Assembly: GCA_022778545.1 (NCBI GenBank)
Contig: JALFDW010000010.1
Coordinates: 1 to 64,000 of the forward strand
Source: a bacterium
GTDB lineage: Bacteria > Bacillota > Clostridia > Christensenellales > CAG-138
Length of the DNA stretch: 64,000 nt
Direction of reading: 5' to 3'
Part shown: piece after piece, positions 28,970-39,626 of the stretch
How the letters are laid out: every line of letters begins with the position of its first letter
Numbering within the stretch: position 1 is the first letter of the stretch
Position numbers and translations under genes: made by a program
Notes under the pieces: model-generated
Databases searched by the model: none
Seen by the model: only the letters and a program-made list of their open reading frames with translations
What the model was told of the DNA's origin: nothing

Positions 28970-30808
28970 ATGCATAATGCGATTGCGATCCGAGAGGATC
29001 TGTTCTGGGTCGGCGGGAACGACCGCAGGCTCGCGCTGTTTGAAAACGTGTTCCCCATCCCGCGCGGCGTCTCCTACAACGCCTATGTGATGCTCGATGA
29101 AAAAAACGTGCTTTTTGACACGGTGGATAAATCCGTAAGCGGCGTGTTCTTCGAGAGCCTCGCCCACGTGCTTGCGGGGCGCAAGCTTGATTACCTCGTC
29201 GTCAACCACATGGAGCCCGACCATGCCGCCACCATGGAGGAGCTTGTGCTGCGCTACCCGGAGGTGAAGATCGTCACGAACGCGAAAGCCGTTGCGATGA
29301 TCAAGCAGTTCTTCACCTTCGATGTGGATTCCCGCTGCGTCGTCGTCAAGGAAGGCGATACGCTTGCGACCGGCAGCCACACCCTCACGTTCCTGATGGC
29401 ACCCATGGTGCATTGGCCGGAGGCCATGGTCACCTACGACATCACGGCAAAAACGCTGTTCTCCGCGGATGCGTTCGGCACGTTCGGCGCGCTCTCCGGC
29501 AACCTGTTTGCGGATGAAGTCAACTTTGAGCGCGATTGGCTGGATGATGCGCGGCGGTATTATGTGAACATCGTCGGCAAATACGGCACGCAGGTGCAGG
29601 CGCTGCTCAAAAAGGCGGCCACCGTTGACATCGACATGATCTGCCCGCTGCACGGCCCCGTCTGGCGTTCGAACATCGCCTGGTTCATGGATAAATATCA
29701 AAAGTGGAGCACCTATACGCCGGAGGAGGACGCCGTCATGATTGCGTATGCCTCCGTATATGGCAACACGGAAAACACGGCGAACATCCTTGCGGCAAAG
29801 CTCGCGGAGCGCGGCGCAAAGCGGATCGCCATGTACGATGTTTCCTCCACGCATCCTTCTGTGATCGTTGCGGAAGCGTTCCGCTGCAGCCACCTTGTGT
29901 TTGCTTCCACCACCTACAATGCCGGCATATTCTGCAACATGGAAACGGCGCTGCTTGACATCGCCGCGCACAATCTGCAGAACCGCACGGTCGCCCTCAT
30001 TGAAAACGGCTCCTGGGCAGCCACCTCCGGCAAGCTGATGCGGGAAATTCTTGCGAAGCTCAAAAACATCACCGTGCTCGAAAACACGGTTTCCCTGAAG
30101 TCCTCCCTGAAGGAAGAGCAGCTTCCCGCGCTCGATGCCCTCGCGGATGCGATCATCGCCTCCATGAAGAAGGAAGAAGAGCCCGCGCCCGTGCCCGAAA
30201 AGCTTGACGGCAAGGCCATGTTCAAGCTCAGCTACGGCCTGTTTGTGCTCACCGCGCGCGATGGCGCAAAGGACAACGGCTGCATCATCAACACCGCGGC
30301 GCAGCTCACAAGCTCCCCCATGCGGATCTCCATCACCGTGAACAAGGCCAACTACACCCACGATATGATCCAGAAGACCGGTGTGTTCAACGTGTCCGTT
30401 CTTTCGGAAAGCACGCCGTTCAGCGTGTTCCAGCAGTATGGTTTCCAGAGCGGCCGTACGGCGGATAAGCTATCCGGAAAGGAACCGCGCACCGAGAACG
30501 GCGTGGCGTACCTTGCGGAGCATGCAAACGCTGTTATCTCCGGCAAGGTGATCTCCACGGTGGATTGCGGCACGCATACGCTCTTTATCGCGGATGTGAC
30601 GGAGGCGCATGTGCTCTCCAGGGAGGCGTCCGCCACTTATGCTTACTACTTTGAGCACATCAAGCCCAAGCCGCAGCCCGCTGCCGAAAAGAAGAAGGGC
30701 TATGTGTGCAAGATCTGCGGTTATGTTTACGAGGGTGAGACCCTTCCGCCGGATTTCGTCTGCCCGCTGTGCAAGCACGGCGCGGACGATTTTGAACCGC
30801 TGAAGTGA
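28970..30808 (+). CDS. Flavodiiron protein with fused flavin reductase and short-spaced rubredoxin domain
   Basis: [13 protein letters not shown] metallo-beta-lactamase-like diiron core, flavodoxin [18 protein letters not shown], flavin-reductase-like [34 protein letters not shown]-terminal [22 protein letters not shown]. Confidence 0.9.
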   Translation: MHNAIAIREDLFWVGGNDRRLALFENVFPIPRGVSYNAYVMLDEKNVLFDTVDKSVSGVFFESLAHVLAGRKLDYLVVNHMEPDHAATMEELVLRYPEVKIVTNAKAVAMIKQFFTFDVDSRCVVVKEGDTLATGSHTLTFLMAPMVHWPEAMVTYDITAKTLFSADAFGTFGALSGNLFADEVNFERDWLDDARRYYVNIVGKYGTQVQALLKKAATVDIDMICPLHGPVWRSNIAWFMDKYQKWSTYTPEEDAVMIAYASVYGNTENTANILAAKLAERGAKRIAMYDVSSTHPSVIVAEAFRCSHLVFASTTYNAGIFCNMETALLDIAAHNLQNRTVALIENGSWAATSGKLMREILAKLKNITVLENTVSLKSSLKEEQLPALDALADAIIASMKKEEEPAPVPEKLDGKAMFKLSYGLFVLTARDGAKDNGCIINTAAQLTSSPMRISITVNKANYTHDMIQKTGVFNVSVLSESTPFSVFQQYGFQSGRTADKLSGKEPRTENGVAYLAEHANAVISGKVISTVDCGTHTLFIADVTEAHVLSREASATYAYYFEHIKPKPQPAAEKKKGYVCKICGYVYEGETLPPDFVCPLCKHGADDFEPLK

Positions 30809-30855
30809 TCCCTGCCCCGGCAATAAAAACGAACAATATAAAGGAGGAACTTCTG

Positions 30856-31017
30856 ATGAAGAAATACGTTTGCACCGTTTGCGGTTATGTTTACGATGAG
30901 TCTGCCGGCGATCCGGAGCATGGCATCGCGCCCGGCACGCGCTGGGAAGATGTAAGCGAGGATTTTGAGTGCCCGCTCTGCGGTGTCGGCAAGGATCAGT
31001 TTGAAGAGGAAGCCTGA
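30856..31017 (+). CDS. Rubredoxin
   Basis: [52 protein letters not shown]; aaggagga SD. Confidence 0.95.
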   Translation: MKKYVCTVCGYVYDESAGDPEHGIAPGTRWEDVSEDFECPLCGVGKDQFEEEA

Positions 31018-31032
31018 GAAGGCATGACAATT

Positions 31033-31056
31033 AAGGGGCTGCATATGCAGCCCCTT
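31033..31056 (+). terminator. Hairpin after rubredoxin
   Basis: aaggggctgcat/atgcagcccctt perfect palindrome; weak T-run. Confidence 0.55.
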
Positions 31057-31109
31057 GACTTTCGAAAAAAGTGGAAGCCCTGCGGTTTAAAAATGTGGAG
31101 GTATCCCCT

Positions 31110-31958
31110 ATGAAACAGCACCACCCCCTGTATGAAGCGCTGCTTGCCGGCATGGCGCGCTATGGCGCAACGGGCGCGGGCGCGGCGGAGGAAACGCTTG
31201 GCGTTCCGGCGGAGCGCATCCGGCGCAACGTGATCCTTGCCCCCTGGTGGGAACCCACGATGTTTGCACCGGAATGCTTTGGGCAGGCGGAATACCTTTC
31301 CCCCGTGCCCAATGCGGAGACCATGGTGTGGGATGTGACGCCACCGCAGGGCGAGGCGGTCACCTTCATCAAAACGCACATCGGTGCGCCGGTCTGCACG
31401 GATGTGGCGCTTGCGCTTGGGCTCACGGCCTGTGAGAACTGCCTGTTTATCGGCGCGGTGGGCGCGCTTGATCCGGCCATGTGCCTGGGCGACATCGTCG
31501 TGCCGGAATACTCCGTCTGCGGGGATGGCGCGAGCCGTTATCTTCTGCCCGGTGCGCTCGCGCAGAACGACCCCTTTGCTTCCCGCGCCCGGCCGGATGC
31601 GGAGCTTTCCGAAACGCTGTTTCGCACGGCGGAACGCATTTGCGCGGAGGAGGGCATTGCGCTCCACAGGGGCCGCAACTTCAGCATCGATACCATCTTT
31701 GCGCAGTTTGCCCGCATCGATGAGATCCTCGCCCTCGGCTGCAACACCGTGGAGATGGAAACTGCGGCGGCTTTCCGCGCAGCGGAGCTTGCGGGTTACC
31801 GCATGGCCGCGCTTTTCGGTGTGAGCGACAACACGCTGCAAAACAAGTCGCTCATGGGCGGGCGCACGGATGCGGAGCGCGCCTGGCGTAAGCAGGTGCG
31901 CGCGGCTGTGTTCCCAAGGATTCTCTACGCCTGTTTCGCGGAAAACGGGCAATCTTAA
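31110..31958 (+). CDS. Nucleoside phosphorylase family protein
   Basis: FIGAVGALDPAMCLGDIVVPEYSVCGDG and NTVEMETAAAFRAAEL motifs; gtggagg SD before 31110. Confidence 0.75.
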   Translation: MKQHHPLYEALLAGMARYGATGAGAAEETLGVPAERIRRNVILAPWWEPTMFAPECFGQAEYLSPVPNAETMVWDVTPPQGEAVTFIKTHIGAPVCTDVALALGLTACENCLFIGAVGALDPAMCLGDIVVPEYSVCGDGASRYLLPGALAQNDPFASRARPDAELSETLFRTAERICAEEGIALHRGRNFSIDTIFAQFARIDEILALGCNTVEMETAAAFRAAELAGYRMAALFGVSDNTLQNKSLMGGRTDAERAWRKQVRAAVFPRILYACFAENGQS

Positions 31959-32074
31959 CGCCTCATTTTTTCTGCCCGAATTGCGGGAATGCGCCGCTTG
32001 TGATACAATACAAGCGGCGTATTGCGTGTTTCATGCAGCGCTTCACCGATAGCATAAAAAGGAATTCAGACCGC

Positions 32075-32998
32075 ATGAACAACAAAAAAGCTCTCAGAAG
32101 CAACCTCCTTCTTGTACTGACCGCCTTTATCTGGGGCGTGGCGTTCGTGGCGCAGCATGCCGGAAACGAGATCGGCTCGTTCACGTTCAATGCCGTCCGC
32201 TCGTTCGTGGCCGGCATTGCGCTTTTGCCCGTCATCTTCTTCTTCGATGCGCGCAGCGCGCGCCTCTCCGCTCCGAAGCCCCCGCAGGATAAGAAAAAAC
32301 TCATTCTCGGCGGCGTCTGCTGCGGCACGGCGCTGTTCGTGGCAAGCTCGTTCCAGCAGATCGGCATCGGCTACACTACGGTGGGCAAGGCGGGCTTCAT
32401 CACGGCGCTTTACATCATCATCGTGCCGATCCTCGGCATCTTCCTCAAAAAGAAGGTTCCGCTTGCGGTGTGGCTGAGCGTGTTTATCGCCGCCGTAGGC
32501 ATGTATCTCCTCTGCATCACGGAGAAATTCACCATCGGCATGGGAGATCTGCTCATGCTTGCCTGCGCATTCTGCTTTTCCGCTCACATTCTTGTGATCG
32601 ATCATTTCTCGCCGCATGTGGACGGGGTGCGCATGTCCTGCATCCAGTTTTTTACCTGCTCCCTCCTGAGCGCCGTGGCGATGTTCCTCTTTGAAAAACC
32701 GAACCTGCCGGACATCCTCTCCGCGTGGCTGCCCATCCTGTATGCGGGCGTGCTTTCCTCCGGCGTGGGCTATACGCTGCAGATCATCGCGCAAAAGAAC
32801 ACGAATCCGACTGTTGCATCCCTGCTGATGAGCCTCGAAAGCGTGTTCGCGGTGCTGGCGGGCTGGGTGCTGCTCGGGCAGAAACTATCCCTCCGTGAGT
32901 TGATCGGCTGCGTGCTCGTGTTTGCGGCGATCCTGCTCGTGCAGCTTGCGCCGAACCTGTTCCAGAGTAAAAAGACAAAGGCGGAAGCCGAAAAATAG
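32075..32998 (+). CDS. DMT family (EamA) transporter
   Basis: Two EamA repeats: LTAFIWGVAFVAQHAGNEIGSFTFNAVRSFVAG, and SLLMSLESVFAVLAGWVLLGQKLSLRELIGCVLVFAAILL. Confidence 0.85.
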   Translation: MNNKKALRSNLLLVLTAFIWGVAFVAQHAGNEIGSFTFNAVRSFVAGIALLPVIFFFDARSARLSAPKPPQDKKKLILGGVCCGTALFVASSFQQIGIGYTTVGKAGFITALYIIIVPILGIFLKKKVPLAVWLSVFIAAVGMYLLCITEKFTIGMGDLLMLACAFCFSAHILVIDHFSPHVDGVRMSCIQFFTCSLLSAVAMFLFEKPNLPDILSAWLPILYAGVLSSGVGYTLQIIAQKNTNPTVASLLMSLESVFAVLAGWVLLGQKLSLRELIGCVLVFAAILLVQLAPNLFQSKKTKAEAEK

Positions 32999-33010
32999 GA
33001 GGAACGCACC

Positions 33011-33577
33011 ATGGTAAAGATCACGACAAAACTGATGACGGAAAACGATTGCTACAAGGCGAACCGCACCATCGTGCCCCGCGGCATTACCATCCACAGC
33101 ACGGCAGAACCCGGCGTGCGTGCGGAGGACTGGTTTGCGCTCTGGAACAAGCCCGCAAGCGAACAGAACGGCCGCGAGGTCTGCGTCCATGCGTTCCTGG
33201 ATGATGCAGGCGTAATGCAGTACCTGCCCTGGAACCACAGGGGCTGGCACGCGGGCGGCAGCGATAACAACGACCACATCGGCATCGAGATCTGCGAGCC
33301 GCCGCACATGGCGTACCTGACGGAGTTTGACATCGTGGGCTATGACGCCGCGGCGCAGCAGCCCTATTTCGACAGGATCTGGCAGAACGCCGTGGAGCTC
33401 TGCGTGTTCCTGATCCATGAATTCCCGACCATCACGATGGATGAGATCATAAGCCACAGCGAGGGTTACGCGCGCGGCACGGCCTCCGGCCACCTTGACC
33501 CGGAGCACTGGTGGAAGTTCCATGGCCGCACGATGGATGATTTCCGCGCCGCCGTGCGCGCTGCACTCGAAAAATAA
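33011..33577 (+). CDS. N-acetylmuramoyl-L-alanine amidase (Amidase_2/PGRP fold)
   Basis: GITIHSTAEPG, YLPWNHRGWHAGG, HIGIEICE, SHSEGYARGTASGHLDPEHW. Confidence 0.85.
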   Translation: MVKITTKLMTENDCYKANRTIVPRGITIHSTAEPGVRAEDWFALWNKPASEQNGREVCVHAFLDDAGVMQYLPWNHRGWHAGGSDNNDHIGIEICEPPHMAYLTEFDIVGYDAAAQQPYFDRIWQNAVELCVFLIHEFPTITMDEIISHSEGYARGTASGHLDPEHWWKFHGRTMDDFRAAVRAALEK

Positions 33578-33614
33578 ACCCGAACGAAACCGGACAGGAA
33601 AGGATGGCATAAAA

Positions 33615-34586
33615 ATGACCGATATGCGCTTTGTTGACCTGCACTGCGATACGCTCGCCTGCGAGGTATACCGCAGCTGCGGCACAAAAAACCTCCGCGA
33701 CAACGACTGCCACCTGGATCTTACCCGCTTAAAGAAGGGCGGGAGCCTGCTGCAGTGCTTTGCGCTCTACATCCCCACGCCGGCGCACGACGCGTTCACG
33801 AAGGAAGAGATCGGCCCCTGGGAATATTTCGAAAAGACGGCCGCCTGCTATGAGGCGGAGCTTGCGAAGAACACAGACCTTATCGCCCCGGTGCTCTGCT
33901 ATGCGGACATCGAAAAGAACCGCGCCGCAGGGAAAATGTCCGCCATGCTTACCGTGGAGGACGGCGTACCGCTCGAAGGCAGGCTTGAACGGGTGGATGA
34001 AATGTTCAAAAAGGGCGTGCGGCTCATCACCATCACCTGGAACCATGAAAACAGCCTGGGCTTCCCGAACAAGACCGCGCCGGAAAAGGGGCTCAAGCCC
34101 TTTGGCATCGAGGCGCTTGCCCGCATGAACGAGCTTGGCATCATCGCGGACAGCTCCCATCTTTCGGATGCGGGCTTCTGGGATCTCGTCAAATATTCCA
34201 AAAAGCCGTTCGTCGCCTCCCATTCCAACGCGAAGGCGCTCTGCGGCATTTACCGCAACCTGACGGATGAAATGCTCCGCGCGCTTGCGGAAAAGGGCGG
34301 CGTGACCGGCCTCAACTTCTCCGCGGACTTCCTTGTGGACGATGCGAATTACACGCATGTGGACGACCTCGTCCGCCATGCGCGGCACATCGCGGATGTG
34401 GCCGGGGTGGAAACGGTCGCGCTCGGTTCGGACTTTGACGGCATCGGCTGCGAGCTGGAGTTCAAGGATTGCGCCGGCATGCCGATGATCGAGGAAGGGC
34501 TCAACCGGGTGTTCACCGCCCGCGAGGTGGATTTGATCACCCACGGCAACGCGCTCCGGGTCATGCGGGATAACTTCCCGGATTAA
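33615..34586 (+). CDS. Membrane dipeptidase (M19 family)
   Basis: RFVDLHCDTLA, GVRLITITWNHENSLG, IIADSSHLSDAGFWDL, VASHSNAKALC, VALGSDFDGI. Confidence 0.9.
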   Translation: MTDMRFVDLHCDTLACEVYRSCGTKNLRDNDCHLDLTRLKKGGSLLQCFALYIPTPAHDAFTKEEIGPWEYFEKTAACYEAELAKNTDLIAPVLCYADIEKNRAAGKMSAMLTVEDGVPLEGRLERVDEMFKKGVRLITITWNHENSLGFPNKTAPEKGLKPFGIEALARMNELGIIADSSHLSDAGFWDLVKYSKKPFVASHSNAKALCGIYRNLTDEMLRALAEKGGVTGLNFSADFLVDDANYTHVDDLVRHARHIADVAGVETVALGSDFDGIGCELEFKDCAGMPMIEEGLNRVFTAREVDLITHGNALRVMRDNFPD

Positions 34587-34676
34587 GCGGCAGGCGGCCT
34601 TTCGGCCCTGCGGCTTCAAAACAGCTTCCATGCGGGCGTGGCCCGCTTGAAAATCCAGAAAAGGAGAAATAAGCGT

Positions 34677-35726
34677 ATGGATATTTTCAAGGCAATATCC
34701 GATCTTACGACGCTTCCGGGTGTGACGGGCAACGAAGCCGCCGTGTCCCGCGCCGTGGAGGGATATTTCCGCGCCTATACCGACGACGTCTGGGTCGACC
34801 CGGTGGGCAACACCTATGGCCGCATCGGCAATCCGGATGGGCCGACGCTGCTCGTCATGGCGCACATGGACGAGGTTGGCATGATGGTCACGGATATCGA
34901 GGAGAACGGCATGCTGCGCCTCCGTTCGGTCGCGGGCGTTGACCCGCGCGTGCTGCCCGGTTCCGAGGTGCGCGTGTTCGGCCGCGAGATCATCCCTGCC
35001 GTGGTGGGCGCGATCCCGCCGCACCTGCAGGGCGCGGAGGACAAGAATAACGCCTATAAGATCGATGACCTTGTGTGCGACACCGGGCTTCCCGCAGAGC
35101 GTGTGCGCGCTCTCGTGCGGGTGGGAGATAACGTCACCTTTGCGCCGTTCCCGCCGATGGAACTCAAAAACAACTTCATCGCAGGGAAAACCTTTGATGA
35201 CCGCGCCTGCGTCGTCTGCATGCTGGAGGCGATGGACATCCTCAAAAACTACAAGCTCCAATGCAACGTGGTGTTCTGCGCTTCCGTGCAGGAGGAAGGC
35301 ACAAGCGCGGGCGCGATCGCGGGCGGCTATAATGCGGACCCGGATATGGCCATCGCCATGGATGTCTGCCACGCGCCGCAGCCCGGCGCAAAGCCCACGG
35401 ACTATGTGGAGTTCGACAAGGTCTCCGTGTGCCGCGGCGGCAACATCCACCCGAAGATGTTCGAAAAGATCAAGGCTTCCGCCACGGAGCAGAACATCCC
35501 CTGGGAGACGGACGTCTGCATTTCGCACACGGGCACGGACGCCTGGAACCTTCAGGTGCAGCGCGGCGGCATCCCCACGGGGCTGATCTCGCTGCCGCTT
35601 CGCTACATGCACACGAGCGTTGAGTGCATCTCGCTTGATACGCTGAAGAACTGCGCGAAGGTGATCGCGGGCGTTGCCGCGAACATCGGTGCGGATTGGG
35701 AGGAAACGCTATGCTTGGACGATTAG
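34677..35726 (+). CDS. M42 family metallopeptidase (copy 1)
   Basis: PGVTGNEAAVS, VMAHMDEVGMMV, FDDRACVVCMLEAM, SVQEEGTSAGA. Confidence 0.9.
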   Translation: MDIFKAISDLTTLPGVTGNEAAVSRAVEGYFRAYTDDVWVDPVGNTYGRIGNPDGPTLLVMAHMDEVGMMVTDIEENGMLRLRSVAGVDPRVLPGSEVRVFGREIIPAVVGAIPPHLQGAEDKNNAYKIDDLVCDTGLPAERVRALVRVGDNVTFAPFPPMELKNNFIAGKTFDDRACVVCMLEAMDILKNYKLQCNVVFCASVQEEGTSAGAIAGGYNADPDMAIAMDVCHAPQPGAKPTDYVEFDKVSVCRGGNIHPKMFEKIKASATEQNIPWETDVCISHTGTDAWNLQVQRGGIPTGLISLPLRYMHTSVECISLDTLKNCAKVIAGVAANIGADWEETLCLDD

Positions 35727-36730
35727 AGGCACTCTGCAACCTGAACGGCGTGTCGGGCAATGAAGGCCGCGTGCGCCGCTATATCCGCGACATCGCAAAG
35801 GATTACGCCGACGAGGTGTGGACGGATACCATGGGCAACCTTTATGCCCACAAAAAGGGTGAAGGCCGCCGCGTGATGGTCTGCGCCCACATGGATGAAG
35901 TCGGCATGATCATCTGGGGTGCGATGGACAACGGCCTGCTCGCTTACCAGGCGGGCGGCATCGACCCGCGCGTGGTCGTCTCAAAGCGCGTCGTGATCGG
36001 CCCGAACGATGTGCCCGGCGTGATCGGCTCAAAGGCCATCCACCTGCAGTCCAAAGAGGAATTTGCCCATGCGCTTGGCCATGAGGAGCTGTTCATCGAC
36101 ATCGGCGCGAAGGACAAGGCCGATGCGCTCAAATATGTGACCCCCGGCGACTATGTTTCCTTCACGACCAAATGGGAGCGTTACGGCGAGGACTGCATGA
36201 AGGCGAAGGCGCTTGACGACCGCGTGGGCTGCGCGATCGCGCTCGAGCTGCTCAAAAACAACTACGACTGCGACTTTTACGCGGTGTTCACCGTGCAGGA
36301 GGAGCTTGGCCTCCGCGGCGCGCAGGCGGCTGTTTACAACGTGCAGCCGGATGTTGCGCTCATCCTTGAGGGCACGACCGCCAACGACATGCCGGAGGCG
36401 GAAGGTCACCAGCATGTGACGAAGGTGGGCGGCGGCCCGGCCATTTCCTTTATGGACGGCGGCACCATCGTGAAGCCGAAGATGTTCGATGCGCTCAAGC
36501 GCGCGGCGAAGGAAGCGGGCATTCCCTTCCAGATCCGCCAGGGCACGCGCGGCGGCACGGACGCGGGCGCGATCCACAAGGCCATCCGTGGCTGCATCGC
36601 GGGCGGCGTATCCGTCCCCTGCCGTTACATCCATTCCCCGAACTGCATCGCTTCCGTAAGCGATTTCATGAACGCTTACAAGCTTGCGGATTCCTTCCTG
36701 AAGACCAAAAAATTCGATGAGGTGTTGTGA
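35711..36730 (+). CDS. M42 family metallopeptidase (copy 2)
   Basis: GVSGNEGRVRRYI, VCAHMDEVGMII, LDDRVGCAIALELL, VQEELGLRGAQ; overlaps copy 1. Confidence 0.9.
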   Translation: MLGRLEALCNLNGVSGNEGRVRRYIRDIAKDYADEVWTDTMGNLYAHKKGEGRRVMVCAHMDEVGMIIWGAMDNGLLAYQAGGIDPRVVVSKRVVIGPNDVPGVIGSKAIHLQSKEEFAHALGHEELFIDIGAKDKADALKYVTPGDYVSFTTKWERYGEDCMKAKALDDRVGCAIALELLKNNYDCDFYAVFTVQEELGLRGAQAAVYNVQPDVALILEGTTANDMPEAEGHQHVTKVGGGPAISFMDGGTIVKPKMFDALKRAAKEAGIPFQIRQGTRGGTDAGAIHKAIRGCIAGGVSVPCRYIHSPNCIASVSDFMNAYKLADSFLKTKKFDEVL

Positions 36731-36732
36731 TT

Positions 36733-37737
36733 ATGTTTGATAAGGATATGCTCAAAAGCATTTTGGCGGCATACGGCCCCTCCGGCCGGGAGCAGACGGT
36801 CAGCGACGTGATCCGCGGCTATGTGGAGCCGTTTGCGGATGAAGTATACAATGACGCGCTCGGCAACCTGATCGCCGTGAAGAAGGGAACTTCCGGCAAG
36901 AAGATCATGCTCAGCGCGCACATGGATCAGATCGGCCTCATCGTTGTGGACATCGACGAGAACGGCTTCCTGCGCGTATCGAACGTGGGCGGCGTGAACC
37001 CGGTCATCTCCGTGGCGCGCGAGGTGCGCTTTGAGAACGGCACGCGCGGCGTAACGTATTTTGAAACCGAAAAGCACGGCGCGAAGGACGCTACCATGCC
37101 GGAGCTGTTCGTGGACATCGGCGCAACGACCCGTGCGGAAGCGGAAGAAAAGGTGCAGATCGGCGATGTGGCAGTGTATGTGACGAATTTCGTCGAGCTG
37201 GGCAACCGCATCTCCTGCGGCGCGCTGGATGACCGCATCGCATGCGCGGCGGTCGTGGAAGCCTTCCGGCAGATGAAGAGCGAGCACAGCGTTTATGCGG
37301 TGTTCACCGTGCAGGAGGAAGTCGGCCTGCGCGGCGCGGGCGCGGCGGCCTATGCCATCGAGCCGGATCTCAACATCAGCCTTGATGTAACGCTCACGGG
37401 CGATACCCCGAAGTGCAGCCGCATGAGCGTGAAGCTTGGCGCAGGCGCAACGGTGAAGGTGATGGATTCCTCCGTCATCGTGCCGCCCATCGTGCGCGAT
37501 TTCCTCGAGAAAGCGGCGGACGAGAACAACATCCGCTGGCAGCCTGAGGTGCTCCGCGCGGGCGGAACGGATACGGGCGCTGTGCAGCGTACGCGCGGCG
37601 GCATCCTGTCCGGCTGCATCTCCATTCCCACGCGCTATGTGCATTCCCCCGTGGAAACTGCGGACATGGCGGACTATGAGGCTGCCGTGCAGCTCGTCTG
37701 CGCCGCCGTGGCGAAAAAGGAACTGCCGCACCGGTAA
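36733..37737 (+). CDS. M42 family metallopeptidase (copy 3)
   Basis: GPSGREQTVSDVI, LSAHMDQIGLIV, LDDRIACAAVVEAF, VQEEVGLRGAGA; start 36733 or GTG at 36727. Confidence 0.9.
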   Translation: MFDKDMLKSILAAYGPSGREQTVSDVIRGYVEPFADEVYNDALGNLIAVKKGTSGKKIMLSAHMDQIGLIVVDIDENGFLRVSNVGGVNPVISVAREVRFENGTRGVTYFETEKHGAKDATMPELFVDIGATTRAEAEEKVQIGDVAVYVTNFVELGNRISCGALDDRIACAAVVEAFRQMKSEHSVYAVFTVQEEVGLRGAGAAAYAIEPDLNISLDVTLTGDTPKCSRMSVKLGAGATVKVMDSSVIVPPIVRDFLEKAADENNIRWQPEVLRAGGTDTGAVQRTRGGILSGCISIPTRYVHSPVETADMADYEAAVQLVCAAVAKKELPHR

Positions 37738-37760
37738 AAGACTGTTAAAAAGGAGTCGCG

Positions 37761-39551
37761 ATGCATTTGATCGAACAACGCCTTGCCGCGCTGCGCACGA
37801 AGATGCGTGAGGCCGGCTATGCAGGCTATTACATCCCGACGGATGATTTCCACCTTTCCGAATATGTTGGGGCGCACTTCAAGGCGCGTGCGTACATGTC
37901 CGGCTTCACAGGCTCTGCCGGCACGCTCGTAGTGCTTGAAAATGAGGCTGCGCTCTGGGTGGACGGACGTTATTTCCTCCAGGGTGAGCAGCAGCTTAGC
38001 GGCACGTCCATCCTGCTGCAAAAGTCCGGCGAGGAGGGCGTACCGACCATCCTCGATTACCTGAAGGATAAGCTGCCGGAAGGCAGCGTGCTTGGCATGG
38101 ACGGGCGCACGCTTTCCGCTGCAACGGGGCTTGAATTTCAGCAGGAGCTCGGAAAAAAGGGCATAATGCTTGCCCCGGAGCGCGACCTTGTGGGCGAGAT
38201 CTGGGCGGACCGCCCGCCGCTTTCCGACCGGCCGGCCTGGGTGCTCGACGTGAAATACGCCGGGCAGGAGGCGGGGGAGAAGCTCATGCGGGTGCGCAAA
38301 GCCATGGCGGAGCAGGGCGCAGCGGCGCATGTGCTCACGTCGCTCGATGACATCGCGTGGCTCTTTAACCTCCGCGGGGATGATGTGGCCTATAACCCCG
38401 TTCTCCTTGCGTATGCGGTGATCGAGCCGGAACAGGCCTATCTCTTTGCGGATGAAGCGAAGCTGCCGGAGCCTGTTCGGGTACATCTTGCGGCGCTCAA
38501 TACAAAGGTGCTGCCCTATGACGGCGTGTACGATTTCGTTTCGCGCTATGGCGCGGGCACAAAGGTACTGCTTTCCGAAGCCCGCGTGAACTATGCGCTG
38601 TACGCCTGCCTGGAGCGTGCGGGCGCGGCGCTCGTGAAGGCCGAAAACCCGACCGTGCACATGAAGGCGGTAAAGAACGAGACTGAGCTTGAAAACCTGC
38701 GCAGGGCGCACATCAAGGACGCGGTTGCCATGGTGCGCTTCATGCGCTACCTGAAGGAGAACATCGGCAAAATCCCCATGACGGAGATCAGCGTTTCCGA
38801 TCATCTGGAATCGCTGCGCCGGGCGCAGGAGGGCAACCTTGGCCTGAGCTTTGACACCATCTGCGGCTATGGTCCGCACGGTGCGATCGTCCATTATTCG
38901 GCAACGCCGGAGAGCGACGTGCCGCTTGAGCCGCAGGGCTTCCTGCTCGTGGATTCCGGCGGGCAGTATTATGAAGGCACCACGGACATTACGCGCACGT
39001 TTGCTTTGGGGCCGCTCACGGAGGAGGAAAAGCAGCATTTTGCAACTGTTCTGCGGAGCATGCTGAACCTGGCTGCGGCGCGCTTCCCCCAGGGCGTGCG
39101 CGGCGCAAACCTCGATGTGCTTGCGCGCATGCCGTTCTGGGAGCAGGAGATGGACTACAAGCATGGCACCGGCCACGGCGTAGGCTACCTGCTGAACGTG
39201 CATGAAGGGCCGAACAGCTTCCGCTGGCAGAACCCGGCCAACTCCGCGGTGCTGGAAGCGGGCATGGTTACGACCGATGAGCCGGGCGTGTACATCGCGG
39301 GCGAACACGGCATCCGCCTTGAAAACGAGCTTGTTTGCCGCATGGGTGAAAAGAACGAATACGGGCAGTTCCTGTATTTCGAACCGCTCACGCTCGTGCC
39401 CATCGACCTGGACGCGGTGGAGCCTTCCCTGCTGAGCGAAACGGACCGCGCGCGGCTCAATGCTTACCACGCGCTCGTTTATGAAACGCTTGCGCCGCAC
39501 CTTGCAGAGGATGAGCAGGCGTGGCTCAGGGATTATACAAGGGCGATCTGA
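37761..39551 (+). CDS. Aminopeptidase P family (Xaa-Pro) M24 peptidase
   Basis: Three-domain M24B: IPTDDFHLSEYVGAHFKARAYMSGFTGSAGTLVV; VDSGGQYYEGTTDITRTFALG; GTGHGVGYLLNVHEGP. Confidence 0.9.
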   Translation: MHLIEQRLAALRTKMREAGYAGYYIPTDDFHLSEYVGAHFKARAYMSGFTGSAGTLVVLENEAALWVDGRYFLQGEQQLSGTSILLQKSGEEGVPTILDYLKDKLPEGSVLGMDGRTLSAATGLEFQQELGKKGIMLAPERDLVGEIWADRPPLSDRPAWVLDVKYAGQEAGEKLMRVRKAMAEQGAAAHVLTSLDDIAWLFNLRGDDVAYNPVLLAYAVIEPEQAYLFADEAKLPEPVRVHLAALNTKVLPYDGVYDFVSRYGAGTKVLLSEARVNYALYACLERAGAALVKAENPTVHMKAVKNETELENLRRAHIKDAVAMVRFMRYLKENIGKIPMTEISVSDHLESLRRAQEGNLGLSFDTICGYGPHGAIVHYSATPESDVPLEPQGFLLVDSGGQYYEGTTDITRTFALGPLTEEEKQHFATVLRSMLNLAAARFPQGVRGANLDVLARMPFWEQEMDYKHGTGHGVGYLLNVHEGPNSFRWQNPANSAVLEAGMVTTDEPGVYIAGEHGIRLENELVCRMGEKNEYGQFLYFEPLTLVPIDLDAVEPSLLSETDRARLNAYHALVYETLAPHLAEDEQAWLRDYTRAI

Positions 39552-39567
39552 AAGAATTGAAAAAGCG

Positions 39568-39600
39568 TGGGCGCGCCGCAAGGCGCGCCCATGTTGTATT
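39568..39600 (+). terminator. Rho-independent terminator (likely bidirectional)
   Basis: tgggcgcgcc gcaa ggcgcgccca tgttgtatt. Confidence 0.65.
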
Positions 39601-39626
39601 CACCGATTCTAATTTCAATTCAAAAA

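Noticed and set aside
33729-35612. 627-aa minus-strand ORF opposite M19 and M42 peptidases
   Set aside because: Spans two genuine plus-strand genes; no domain motifs; antisense shadow.
37674-39581. 635-aa minus-strand ORF opposite the aminopeptidase P gene
   Set aside because: Antisense shadow of a high-GC gene with strong motifs on the plus strand; composition (RH/R/A/E rich) is not protein-like.
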